A program made the position numbers and the translations under genes. Of a DNA stretch of 64,000 nucleotides, positions 12,518 through 22,028 are shown in pieces. Under the pieces are notes generated by a model. It was not told the DNA's origin, ran no database searches, and was given only the letters and a program-made list of their open reading frames with translations. Source of the stretch: Exiguobacterium sp. KRL4 (lineage in GTDB: Bacteria > Bacillota > Bacilli > Exiguobacteriales > Exiguobacteriaceae); assembly GCF_001870785.1 (NCBI RefSeq), contig NZ_MOLV01000004.1, forward strand, positions 124,001 to 188,000. Direction: 5' to 3'. Positions within the stretch are counted from its first letter, which is position 1, and every line of letters starts with the position of its first letter.

Positions 12518-13417
12518 ATGGATGAGAATACGAGTAGAACAGAACGTAAACGAAAACAATCGTCGTTTACTCGATTGAAGGATAAACGACGGAAAGTAGC
12601 CGCGTCATTTGATCGGATTGGGGCACGGAAACCGATCCGTCGTCCACTGATCGTCTACGGTTCAGTTGTTTTAGGACTTGTGGTGTTATACACCGCGACA
12701 TTGTTTCTGACGACGGATTCCCTGTCTCGAGGAGAAACATTTAAAACAACGAATCGGTATAAAACGTTGCAGATTGATGCGCCAAATGCGACAGTCAATT
12801 TTGTCCGGAGTACCGATGGAAATGTTCAACTGAAGCTGGTCGATAGTGCGTCGAGCCAAAAACGGCTGAAAATTGGAACGTCAGGGAATACGTTGACGGT
12901 AACGGGTCGGGATGGATTCACCGCACGACTTGGCAATCGTCCGAGTGAGCAACCCGGGGCATACGCCATTCAAGTCGGGTTACCGAGTTATATGAATCGA
13001 GTCGATGTCGACGCAGAAACACTCAAAGGAATGGGTGTATTTGCCAAGACAATTGAAATGACGGCTAAGTCGATGGATTTAAATAAAGTGGATGCCGATG
13101 ACATTTCCTTGACAGGCCGAGGAAATGTCAAAGTAGAAAATATGAATGCCGTTCATGCGGATGTGACAGCAGAATCGGTCAACTTATCTGATTACGGGGC
13201 AAAACTTGATTTGTCTGTGTCGACGATTGACGGTGCCATCCGCTTAAAACCAACGAAAGCCGCAGGGACGATTGCCGTGATGACCGACGGAGACATCAAA
13301 GCGAGCGACCGGTATACGAAACAAAAAGATGAGGATGTCGCTTTATTTGAGTTATCGAAACAAGAAAAACCAGAAGTAACCGTTGAAAGTGAAGTCGGGC
13401 AGGTGACGCTCGAGTGA
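12518..13417 (+). CDS. Single-pass membrane protein with DUF4097-like beta-solenoid region
   Basis: 299 residues. A basic N-terminal cytoplasmic segment of about 45 residues (many K/R) precedes one transmembrane helix at about 45-65 (IVYGSVVLGLVVLYTATLFL). The outside part is a series of short beta repeats resembling the DUF4097/adhesin-like fold seen in LiaG-type envelope proteins. ATG 12518 has GGAGG seven bases upstream. An in-frame TTG at 12500 is a poorer choice. The stop overlaps the next gene (GTGA), pointing to an operon with the FUSC-type protein. I infer a cell-envelope role without knowing the function. Confidence 0.7.
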   Translation: MDENTSRTERKRKQSSFTRLKDKRRKVAASFDRIGARKPIRRPLIVYGSVVLGLVVLYTATLFLTTDSLSRGETFKTTNRYKTLQIDAPNATVNFVRSTDGNVQLKLVDSASSQKRLKIGTSGNTLTVTGRDGFTARLGNRPSEQPGAYAIQVGLPSYMNRVDVDAETLKGMGVFAKTIEMTAKSMDLNKVDADDISLTGRGNVKVENMNAVHADVTAESVNLSDYGAKLDLSVSTIDGAIRLKPTKAAGTIAVMTDGDIKASDRYTKQKDEDVALFELSKQEKPEVTVESEVGQVTLE

Positions 13418-14325
13418 AGCTACAGTTTCGTGTCGGTCTCCGGACGATAAAAACCGGAATTGCAGTCGCGATTGCCCTCAGTTTTTCTTGGTATGTGTTC
13501 GGAATTTACTCCGGTATGGGCGCGGTAGCGGCAATCGTTGCCATGCAACCGACGATTCATCGTTCGTTTAAGATCGTCTTTAACCGGATTTTCGGGACGA
13601 TTCTGGGATTAGTCTGCGGACTGGCCGTCGTCGCGACGCTTGGTGCCAATCCATTGACGATTGGGCTGGCCGTCATCGTCTCGCTTGTCTTTAACTCGAT
13701 GATTGGTCGGACGGATATGTCGACGTTTGCCGCCTTTGCGATTGTCCTGATGTTTGAGAGTCCGACAGCGGATTATGCGCATTATGCGCTGACACGTTCA
13801 CTGTTGACCGTTGTCGGAGTCTTGTCGGCTGTCGCCGTCAATTATATCGTGTTCCCACCGCATTACGAGGAACGTTTGTTGACGTTCGTTAAACAAACGA
13901 CGAAACAATTAATGGAAGATTGGCGTAGTTTGGTCAAAGATGATTCGAAATTACTGGCTGTTCGCAAACAGGTCTTAAAACATGAAGAGATGATCATCAT
14001 GTTACAAGAGGATCAGAAGTACCCACTTGTTGCCAGTGGTCAAAGTGAGGCGTTCATTCAATTGAAGCAGCTGGTCGATTTGGAGGATAAGTTGCTCCTG
14101 CTACTTGAAAGCATCGCAAGTCACCGTGATCTTCCGATGTCGGACGAACAGGAAAAAAGATTAGGGCAAGAAATTGACTTTCTTCTCAGTCATCATTATG
14201 ATGTGATTTTTTCACATGACCGGAACCAACCTCTGTTCACCTTTGATCAAGAAGTTAGTGAGGCAAAAGATATCATTAACGGACATCTGCTTGATTACCG
14301 GGAACAACTCGAAAAAATGAAATGA
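13414..14325 (+). CDS. FUSC/aromatic acid exporter-like membrane protein
   Basis: 303 residues with a GTG start overlapping the upstream stop by 4 bases. Several hydrophobic helices occupy residues 10-155, with the typical GMGAVAAIVAMQPTI and FNRIFGTILGLVCGL segments of the DUF939/FUSC aromatic acid exporter group. A charged, helical cytoplasmic C-terminal region (about 160-303) follows. Related proteins are proposed exporters of aromatic acids, but the ligand here is unknown. A strong terminator follows 2 bases after the stop. Confidence 0.8.
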   Translation: MKLQFRVGLRTIKTGIAVAIALSFSWYVFGIYSGMGAVAAIVAMQPTIHRSFKIVFNRIFGTILGLVCGLAVVATLGANPLTIGLAVIVSLVFNSMIGRTDMSTFAAFAIVLMFESPTADYAHYALTRSLLTVVGVLSAVAVNYIVFPPHYEERLLTFVKQTTKQLMEDWRSLVKDDSKLLAVRKQVLKHEEMIIMLQEDQKYPLVASGQSEAFIQLKQLVDLEDKLLLLLESIASHRDLPMSDEQEKRLGQEIDFLLSHHYDVIFSHDRNQPLFTFDQEVSEAKDIINGHLLDYREQLEKMK

Positions 14326-14326
14326 C

Positions 14327-14371
14327 AAATGCCGCTCCCGTTGTTAAATGAGACAACGGGAGCGGCATTTT
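14327..14371. terminator. Bidirectional intrinsic terminator between FUSC gene and rqcH
   Basis: An 18-base near-perfect stem (AAATGCCGCTCCCGTTGT with its complement) lies between convergent genes and has A-rich and T-rich flanks. Confidence 0.88.
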
Positions 14372-14387
14372 GCGGTTGGTATTTCTA

Positions 14388-16082
14388 TTAATGAACACGG
14401 AGCGATTGAACAAGATCCGCGTCCGGCGTCACATACAGCGTCGTTTGATCCGTATAGATGACAAATCCGGGTTTCGCACCACTCGGTTTTTTCACATGCC
14501 GGAGTTCCGTGAAATCGACCGGGACTTGGCTCGATTCACGGGCTTTCGAATAGTAGGCAGCGACGACGGCGGCTTCCTTCAACGTCGTTTCATCCGGCTG
14601 TTCGCTTCGGATGATGACGTGTGACCCTGGAATATCTTTTGTATGCAACCATGTCTCAGAACGACGCCCGAATTTAAACGTCGCGTAATCGTTTTGTTTA
14701 TTGTTTTTCCCGACGAAAAATGGAATCCCAGTCGAGGATTGATACGCTTCGAGTTTTGGAACAAGCGGTTTCTTTTTCTTTTTACTGCGTTCGCGGACAT
14801 ATCCTTCTTCGACGAGTTCTTCGCGCATTTCTCGAATGTCTTCAGGCGAAGCGACATCGAGTTGGGCGAGCAGACCTTCGAAGTAGTCAATCTCACGTTG
14901 ATTTTTTTCGAGTTGTTTCGCGACTTCGATTTTAGCCGTTTTCAATTTATTGTAGCGTTTGTAATACCGCTGTGCATTTTCATTCGGAGAGAAACGAGGA
15001 TCGAGGGCAATCGTAATTTCTTTGCCGTCTTCCTCATAATAATCAACGACGGTTGCCTCTTTCATTCCCCGTTGTAGCTGATACAAGTAAGTCGTCAGCA
15101 GTTCGCCTTTATGTTTCAGTTCATCCATCTTTTCTGTCGCTGCGAGATCACGTTCTAACTTCGATCGCTTGAGAATATTTTTATCGTACTCACTTTTGAT
15201 GAAACGTTCCAAGTCGGCAGCTTGCTGTTTGACCCGGTCCCGATTGGATTTTTGATGGAAAAAGGCATCGAGGACATCGCCACTCGAAGTAAATGTTTTT
15301 TCATCGGTTATTTCACCATGATGAAGGGCAACAGGAGAAAATCGTTCTTTGCCGTTTTCCAGGCGTTGTAAATAATAAGGGCCGGTCAATTCGTCAAGAA
15401 TAGACTGGGTCGCTTGGGCAAGAGACGTCCTGTTCGCCAGTCCAGCACGTGAGACGATCTCAGTCGTGATTTGAGGCGAAAATCCACTGAACAGACCTAA
15501 CAATTGGCGGTCCAGTTTACCGGCATTCCAATCAATCCGGTGTAACGTTTGTTCGATGTCACCGGTCAACGGATCGACTTTGTCCTGCTCCGGCGGCAAT
15601 TGATACTGCAAGCCGGGCATGATCGTCCGGAACGTATTTTGACTGAGCGGAAGGTGTTTGATGGCGTCCAAAATCTTATCCTGTCCATCCGTCAATAAAA
15701 TATTGGAATGGCGTCCCATCAATTCAATGTAGAGTTTTTTCGCTTCCTCATCACCGAGTTCATTTCGGGAGCGGACGCGCATCAAAATGATTCGGTCCCG
15801 TCCGAGTTGTTCGATTGATTCGATAAAACCACCTTCGAGATGCTTCCGCAGCATCATACAAAACATCGGTGGTTCACTTGGATTCGTTGTTGTCTCTGAA
15901 GTCAGATGAAGTCTTGCATACATGGCATTCGCCGATGCGAGTAACATCACGTTTTTCCGTTCTGCCCGGACACTGAAAATCAGATCGAGTGCATACGGTT
16001 GATGTATTTTATTGATTCGTGCTCCAACAAGCGGTTGGAGTTCGCGGACGACACGTGTCGTCATGAGTCCATCAAAAGCCAT
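14388..16082 (-). CDS. rqcH: Ribosome quality-control protein RqcH (NFACT family)
   Basis: 564 residues, normal for bacterial Rqc2/NEMF homologues (B. subtilis YloA). The NFACT-N domain (about 1-200) carries D96-R97, the residues needed for tRNA recruitment and alanine tailing in the family. Helix-hairpin-helix and coiled-coil regions (about 270-430) follow, and the C-terminal NFACT-R domain holds ETWLHTKDIPGSHVII. RqcH binds obstructed 50S subunits and adds C-terminal alanine tags to stalled chains. Older annotations call it a fibronectin-binding protein. It is divergent from gmk; upstream on its strand is AAGAAGGTAATTTC. Confidence 0.93.
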   Translation of the reverse strand: MAFDGLMTTRVVRELQPLVGARINKIHQPYALDLIFSVRAERKNVMLLASANAMYARLHLTSETTTNPSEPPMFCMMLRKHLEGGFIESIEQLGRDRIILMRVRSRNELGDEEAKKLYIELMGRHSNILLTDGQDKILDAIKHLPLSQNTFRTIMPGLQYQLPPEQDKVDPLTGDIEQTLHRIDWNAGKLDRQLLGLFSGFSPQITTEIVSRAGLANRTSLAQATQSILDELTGPYYLQRLENGKERFSPVALHHGEITDEKTFTSSGDVLDAFFHQKSNRDRVKQQAADLERFIKSEYDKNILKRSKLERDLAATEKMDELKHKGELLTTYLYQLQRGMKEATVVDYYEEDGKEITIALDPRFSPNENAQRYYKRYNKLKTAKIEVAKQLEKNQREIDYFEGLLAQLDVASPEDIREMREELVEEGYVRERSKKKKKPLVPKLEAYQSSTGIPFFVGKNNKQNDYATFKFGRRSETWLHTKDIPGSHVIIRSEQPDETTLKEAAVVAAYYSKARESSQVPVDFTELRHVKKPSGAKPGFVIYTDQTTLYVTPDADLVQSLRVH

Positions 16083-16124
16083 GAAATTACCTTCTTTCTT
16101 GATTTCGTTTCCACTTTCTAAAGG

Positions 16125-16144
16125 TAACAGAAAGCGCTCTGTTA
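16125..16144. repeat. Short perfect inverted repeat between rqcH and gmk
   Basis: TAACAGA and TCTGTTA are separated by AAGCGC. It lies in the divergent region, has no T run and is too compact for a terminator. It may be an operator for either gene. The gmk-direction TATGAT at 16148-16153 lies just beyond it and could be a -10. Confidence 0.5.
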
Positions 16145-16211
16145 TGGTATGATTAAGCAGTCGAGCTGAAAAAGACCACTTGCGAACTTCCTATCTCTAC
16201 TGCTAATATGA

Positions 16212-16868
<657 letters not shown>

Positions 16869-16869
16869 C

Positions 16870-17073
16870 ATGTTATATCCATCAGTAGACAAGCTTCAAA
16901 AGAAGGTACCTTCGAAATACACGATCGTCACGGTAGCAGCGAAACGTGCACGTCAAATTCAAGACGGGAAACGCGTGAAAGTAGCAAACCCGAAATCATA
17001 CAAACCAGTCGGAAAAGCGCTCGAAGAACTCTTTTCTGGTGAAGTCGTGGTTACGAACCAACCGCAAGACTAA
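16870..17073 (+). CDS. rpoZ: RNA polymerase omega subunit
   Basis: 67 residues with the start MLYPSVDKL and the conserved YTIVTVAAKRARQI segment that cradles the beta-prime C-terminus. KPVGKALEEL marks the second helix. It begins one base after the gmk stop; GGAGG at the end of gmk serves as its ribosome-binding site. It is followed by a strong terminator. Confidence 0.93.
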   Translation: MLYPSVDKLQKKVPSKYTIVTVAAKRARQIQDGKRVKVANPKSYKPVGKALEELFSGEVVVTNQPQD

Positions 17074-17081
17074 TTTTGAAG

Positions 17082-17111
17082 CAGCCACGTCTCATTGTGG
17101 CTGTTTTTTTT
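17082..17111 (+). terminator. Intrinsic terminator after rpoZ
   Basis: CAGCCAC and GTGGCTG form a perfect 7-base stem followed by eight T. It lies 20 bases upstream of the coaBC start, so some read-through or a promoter in between is needed for coaBC. Confidence 0.85.
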
Positions 17112-17130
17112 CAATAAGGAGGAATTCATC

Positions 17131-18321
17131 ATGCTAACGAATCGTAACATCCTATTATGTGTCGGAGGAGGAATTGCCTCGTACAAAGCAGCTGCGTTAG
17201 CCTCTAAATTAGTCCAGGCAGGGGCGAACGTCCAAGTCGCGATGACGAAAAATGCCCAACAGTTCGTCGGGAAGACGACGTTTGCGGCGTTGACACGGAA
17301 ACCGGTCTATGACGATGTCTTCATCGAGCATGATGCATCCAAGATTGCGCATATCGATTTAGCAGATGAAGCCGATCTGATCGTCGTTGCACCAGCAACA
17401 GCCAATCTGATTGCGAAACTAGCGAATGGGATTGCAGACGACTTCATCACGACGACGATTTTAGCCGCAACCTGTCCGGTCGTCGTTGCACCGGCCATGA
17501 ATGTCAATATGTTAGAACATCCGGCGACGGTGCGAAATATGGAACGGCTGATGGCAGACGGAGTCCAAGTAATTGCACCAGGCGTCGGGAATTTGGCGTG
17601 CGGATGGGTCGGAAAAGGTCGCTTACCTGAACCAGAAGAATTGGTCGAGACCTTGTCTGGTTTGTTTCAAGAGAAAAAATTAGAAAATCGTCACGTGTTG
17701 ATCAGTGCCGGTCCGACGATTGAACGGATTGATCCGGTTCGTTATTTGACGAATGATTCATCCGGCAAGATGGGAATTGCTTTAGCAGAAGCCGCACGTG
17801 ATGCGGGCGCGCTGGTGACGCTTGTCCATGGTCCGATTCGGGGAACACTGCCTTCTGGTATTACGGCAATTGCCGTCGAGTCAGGTGACGAGATGTTAGA
17901 AATGATGTTGACGCATTACGATCGACAAGACCTCGTCATCATGGCGGCTGCGGTCGCAGATTATCGACCAACCGTCATCTATGATCGAAAACAAAAGAAA
18001 ATCGATGGACCGTTACGGATTGAGTTAGAAGAGACGACCGACATCTTACGCACACTTGGGGAACGGAAGACAACACAAGTTCTTGTTGGCTTTGCAGCTG
18101 AAACGGAAAATCTAGAGCATCATGCGCAGCAAAAATTAATTCGAAAACAGGCAGATTTCATCGTGGCGAACGATGTTTCACGGGCAGACATTGGTTTTTC
18201 AAGTGATGAAAATCAAGTGACAGTGTACGGAAAAGACGAGACGATCACCCCTTATGCGCAACAGTCGAAAACGATATTAGCCCATAACTTGATCAAGCAG
18301 TTTGCTGAGGCATTACGATGA
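17131..18321 (+). CDS. coaBC: Bifunctional phosphopantothenoylcysteine decarboxylase/phosphopantothenate-cysteine ligase
   Basis: 396 residues, two steps of coenzyme A synthesis. The N-terminal flavin-dependent CoaC domain has VGGGIASYKA, H75, PAMNVNM (121-127) and the substrate-clamp cysteine C157. The C-terminal CoaB domain begins near residue 187 with VLISAGPT and carries the YLTNDSSGKMG nucleotide-binding stretch. AAGGAGG lies 8 bases before ATG 17131. The stop overlaps priA by 4 bases. Confidence 0.95.
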   Translation: MLTNRNILLCVGGGIASYKAAALASKLVQAGANVQVAMTKNAQQFVGKTTFAALTRKPVYDDVFIEHDASKIAHIDLADEADLIVVAPATANLIAKLANGIADDFITTTILAATCPVVVAPAMNVNMLEHPATVRNMERLMADGVQVIAPGVGNLACGWVGKGRLPEPEELVETLSGLFQEKKLENRHVLISAGPTIERIDPVRYLTNDSSGKMGIALAEAARDAGALVTLVHGPIRGTLPSGITAIAVESGDEMLEMMLTHYDRQDLVIMAAAVADYRPTVIYDRKQKKIDGPLRIELEETTDILRTLGERKTTQVLVGFAAETENLEHHAQQKLIRKQADFIVANDVSRADIGFSSDENQVTVYGKDETITPYAQQSKTILAHNLIKQFAEALR

Positions 18322-20642
18322 TTGCTGAAGTCATCGTTGATGTGGCAGCAGCGACGGTCGATCGACCATTCGACTATGAAGTGCCAGCATTATGGCAAAA
18401 TCTTGTTGTACCGGGTATGCGAGTCGAAGTTCCATTTGGTCCACGCGCATTGCTTGGAATCGTCGTGGCGGTCAAAGCGGAGACCGAACTCGCCCGGACG
18501 AAACCGATTGTCCGTGTGCTCGATGAAACGCCCACCTATACGGAAGAGTTACTGCAGTTGTCATCTTATTTAGCGGAGACGACGCTTTGTTATCAGGCGA
18601 CTGCATTACTTGCGATGTTACCGGCTGCCTTGAAAGTCAGTTATGATAAACTGATTTTGACGGAGAATCCACGATTGTCCGCCTGGAATCATAAAAAAAT
18701 CAGTCAGTTTCCAAGCGAAGTCCAACAACAAATCTTATTTGCTGCGCAACAAGGTGAACTTCAATTACAACCTATCGTTAAAGAAAAAAAGACGACCAAA
18801 ACGGACAAACGCATCCGATTGCTTGATGGAACGATCGAATTGTCAAAACAAGCAACGAAACAGATTGTGCTTCGTGATTATCTGATGGAACGACAGGAAG
18901 TCCTCTGGAGTGAAGTGATGCATGAACTCGATTTGACGGTCGGCATCATCAACAGTCTAGAAAAAAAGGGGGTCATTGCGGTGGAGACGATTGATGTCAA
19001 CCGGAATCCCTATGAACATCTGATTCAGGATATTTTTGTCCCGTCGATGTTGACGGACCATCAACAACAGGCCGTCGACGCGATCACTCGACCGGATGAG
19101 ACAAGTACCTTCTTATTGCATGGTGTGACGGGAAGTGGAAAAACGGAAGTGTATCTGGAGTCGATTCACACGATGCTTGAACGTGGGCGTCAAGCGATGT
19201 TGCTTGTCCCGGAAATCAGTCTGACACCGATGATGGTCAAACGATTTAAACGCCGGTTCGGGGAACGGGTCGCTGTTCTCCACAGTGGTCTGTCGCTAGG
19301 TGAGAAGTATGATGAATGGCGGAAGATTGCCCAAGGCGAAGTCGACGTCGTCGTTGGGGCACGATCCGCGATTTTTGCACCGTTGACGAACATCGGTGTC
19401 ATCATTTTAGATGAGGAACATGAAACGACGTACAAACAGGAAGAAAATCCGCGATACCATACACGGGACGTCGCCACCTGGCGTGCTGCCTATCACGGTT
19501 GTCCCGTTGTTCTCGGGAGTGCGACACCGATTCTTGAAACATATGCCCGTGCCCAAAAGGGTGTCTACCGGTATTTACCCCTCAAGGAACGGTTTGGGGG
19601 AGAACTTCCCCCTGTTGATATCATCGATATGCGCAAAGAACTCGAACGTGGGAATCGAACGCCGTTTAGTCTTCCGCTTATCGAAGGAATCAAACGACGG
19701 ATTGAACGGGGTGAACAGACCGTTTTGTTACTGAATCGTCGGGGGTATACGACGTTTGTCCTGTGCCGGGATTGTGGGGAAACACTTCAATGTCCGCATT
19801 GTGCCGTCAATTTGACCTATCACCAACATCAAGATTGTCTGAAGTGTCATTATTGTGGTTTTGAGGCTCAAATGCCAAAAACCTGTCCGGCGTGCGAGTC
19901 GAAGAAAATTCGGCAGTTTGGTACCGGCACCCAAAAAATCGAAGAAGAATTAGCGCATTTGATTCCGGAAGCAAAAATCATCCGGATGGATCAGGATACG
20001 ACGTCGCGAAAAGGGGCACATGAAAAATTGCTCAATGCCTTTGAACGCGGTGAAGGAAATATCTTGCTCGGAACACAAATGATTGCCAAAGGTCTGGATT
20101 TCCCGAATGTGACGTTAGTCGGTGTCATCGCAGCAGATGCGACACTTGGAATTCCTGATTTTCGGGCCAGTGAGCGGACGTTTCAACTGATCACTCAAGT
20201 GTCCGGTCGGGCAGGACGGGGCGCGCTTGCTGGACAATCCATCATTCAGACGTACAATCCAGAACATTACGTCATTCAAACCGCTAAACAGCACGATTAT
20301 GAAGCGTTTTATAAGCGCGAGATGCAACTTCGGAAACTCGGAGGCCACCCGCCATTCTGGTTTTTAGGATTGATCACGATTTCAGCGGCACATCCGCTCG
20401 AAGCGCAGGCGGAAGCAGAAGCGATTGCTTTGGAACTGCGACATTTGGAATCCGACGACCTGATTGTCAATGGTCCGCTTGAAGCACCGCTTGCACGATT
20501 AAAAAACATGTATCGGCAACAAGTCATTTTAAAACATAAAGGTCAAGAAGACGTGCGGGAGGCACTCCGCGCGATGCTTGCATTACGCATCAAACAAAAA
20601 GTCCAAGTAACAGTGGATTTAAATCCATTTGTATTCATGTGA
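18318..20642 (+). CDS. priA: Primosomal protein N', replication-restart helicase
   Basis: 774 residues. The N-terminal 3'-DNA-binding domain (about 1-105) is followed by a winged helix, then the DEAH-type helicase core with Walker A GVTGSGKT (269-276) and DEEH (365-368). A double zinc-binding insertion has C483, C486, C492, C495, C510, C513, C523 and C526, with an additional C507. It reloads the replisome at stalled forks. The order coaBC-priA-def-fmt is conserved in Bacilli. Confidence 0.95.
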   Translation: MIAEVIVDVAAATVDRPFDYEVPALWQNLVVPGMRVEVPFGPRALLGIVVAVKAETELARTKPIVRVLDETPTYTEELLQLSSYLAETTLCYQATALLAMLPAALKVSYDKLILTENPRLSAWNHKKISQFPSEVQQQILFAAQQGELQLQPIVKEKKTTKTDKRIRLLDGTIELSKQATKQIVLRDYLMERQEVLWSEVMHELDLTVGIINSLEKKGVIAVETIDVNRNPYEHLIQDIFVPSMLTDHQQQAVDAITRPDETSTFLLHGVTGSGKTEVYLESIHTMLERGRQAMLLVPEISLTPMMVKRFKRRFGERVAVLHSGLSLGEKYDEWRKIAQGEVDVVVGARSAIFAPLTNIGVIILDEEHETTYKQEENPRYHTRDVATWRAAYHGCPVVLGSATPILETYARAQKGVYRYLPLKERFGGELPPVDIIDMRKELERGNRTPFSLPLIEGIKRRIERGEQTVLLLNRRGYTTFVLCRDCGETLQCPHCAVNLTYHQHQDCLKCHYCGFEAQMPKTCPACESKKIRQFGTGTQKIEEELAHLIPEAKIIRMDQDTTSRKGAHEKLLNAFERGEGNILLGTQMIAKGLDFPNVTLVGVIAADATLGIPDFRASERTFQLITQVSGRAGRGALAGQSIIQTYNPEHYVIQTAKQHDYEAFYKREMQLRKLGGHPPFWFLGLITISAAHPLEAQAEAEAIALELRHLESDDLIVNGPLEAPLARLKNMYRQQVILKHKGQEDVREALRAMLALRIKQKVQVTVDLNPFVFM

Positions 20643-20651
20643 GGTGGCAGT

Positions 20652-22028
20652 ATGTATAAAGTTGTAGAAGTACCAAATGACGTATTGCGTCAACAATGTC
20701 AACGCGTCACGAAGTTCGATAAAAAGTTAGGTAAGATGATTGATCGGATGTTTGACACGATGTACGAATATGACGGTGTAGGACTTGCAGCACCGCAAAT
20801 CAATCAGCCGATTCGTGTTGCGGTCGTCCATACGGATGATGAAACCGGACCGGTTGAGTTGATCAATCCGGAAATCATTGAAGCGAGTGGTTCAGAAATC
20901 GATGACGAAGGCTGTCTCAGCATGCCAGGGATTTTCGGTCCCGTCGAACGGTTCGAGCAAATCGTCGTCAAATCGCAAGACCGTCTCGGACGAAACGTGA
21001 AAATTAAGGCAAATGGCTTTTTCGCACGGGCGATTCAACATGAGATGGATCATTTAGACGGAATCTTGTTTACCGATAAGCTCGTCGAAAAACCACGCGT
21101 CGTCTTCATGGGCACACCGGAATTTGCTGCGAATACGTTACGAGAAGTCATCGATGCCGGGTACGATGTGGTGGGGGTCGTCTCTCAACCGGATAAACCG
21201 GTCGGGCGTAAACGTGAAATCAAACCGACTCCTGTAAAAGAAGTTGCGCTGGCTCATGACATTCCAGTTTTGCAACCGATTAAAATTCGCGAGGACTACC
21301 AGGCTTTACTCGACTTGAAACCAGATCTGATCATTACGGCAGCTTATGGACAAATCGTTCCGACGGTGGTTCTTGAAGCGCCACGATTTGGTGCGATTAA
21401 TGTCCATGCCTCCTTACTTCCGAAGTATCGAGGTGGTGCTCCAATCCACCAGGCCATCATCGACGGGGAAACCGAGACAGGCGTCACGATCATGTATATG
21501 GTCGACCGTCTCGATGCCGGCGACATGTTGTCAAAAATCATTGTCCCGATCGAAGAACGGGATACGGTTGGAACGATGTTTGATAAACTCAGTGCCGCTG
21601 GTGCCCGACTGTTGATTGAGACGTTACCGCAGTTGATTGCGGGGACGTTGACACCGGAAGCGCAGCAAGAAGAAGATGTGACGTTTTCTCCGAACATCAG
21701 TCGGGAGCGAGAACGACTTGACTTCTCACGTTCAGGGGAAGACCTCTATAATCAGATTCGGGGCATGAATCCCTTCCCGAGTGCCTATACGACGCTTGGC
21801 ACGGACCGGCTGAAAGTCTATTTTGCAGAAAAAGTCCCGGGAACCGGCACACCAGGAGAAATCATTGCGCTTGAAGCAGACGGGCCGGTCATCGCGACAG
21901 GTTCAGAGATTGCTCTGAAATTGACGGACTTACAACCAGCAGGCAAAAAACGGATGGATGGAACGACATTCATGCGAGGTGTCGGACAGACACTCACGAT
22001 CGGACAGAAAGTAGGCGAACAAGCATGA
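20652..22028 (+). CDS. Peptide deformylase-methionyl-tRNA formyltransferase fusion protein
   Basis: One uninterrupted 458-residue frame encodes two enzymes that are normally separate neighbouring genes (def and fmt). Residues 1-147 are peptide deformylase with all three metal/active-site motifs: GVGLAAPQ (42-49), EGCLS (86-90, ligand C88) and QHEMDH (129-134, ligands H130 and H134, catalytic E131). From about 148 the sequence passes straight into formyltransferase: RVVFMGTPEF opens the Rossmann fold, the folate site has N250 and H252 in NVHASLLP and D288 in LDAGDM, and the OB-like C-terminal domain ends with LQPAGKKRM. The deformylase lacks its usual last ~12 residues and the formyltransferase lacks only its start Met region. 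There is no ATG, GTG or TTG at the expected fmt start, so separate translation of an intact Fmt seems unlikely. GAGGTGG precedes the start; rsmB overlaps by 4 bases. Confidence 0.92.
   Translation: MYKVVEVPNDVLRQQCQRVTKFDKKLGKMIDRMFDTMYEYDGVGLAAPQINQPIRVAVVHTDDETGPVELINPEIIEASGSEIDDEGCLSMPGIFGPVERFEQIVVKSQDRLGRNVKIKANGFFARAIQHEMDHLDGILFTDKLVEKPRVVFMGTPEFAANTLREVIDAGYDVVGVVSQPDKPVGRKREIKPTPVKEVALAHDIPVLQPIKIREDYQALLDLKPDLIITAAYGQIVPTVVLEAPRFGAINVHASLLPKYRGGAPIHQAIIDGETETGVTIMYMVDRLDAGDMLSKIIVPIEERDTVGTMFDKLSAAGARLLIETLPQLIAGTLTPEAQQEEDVTFSPNISRERERLDFSRSGEDLYNQIRGMNPFPSAYTTLGTDRLKVYFAEKVPGTGTPGEIIALEADGPVIATGSEIALKLTDLQPAGKKRMDGTTFMRGVGQTLTIGQKVGEQA

Noticed and set aside
21113-21118. Internal ATG (VFMGTPEF) as a separate fmt start
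   Set aside because: It would remove the first strand of the Fmt Rossmann fold, and no Shine-Dalgarno sequence lies before it.
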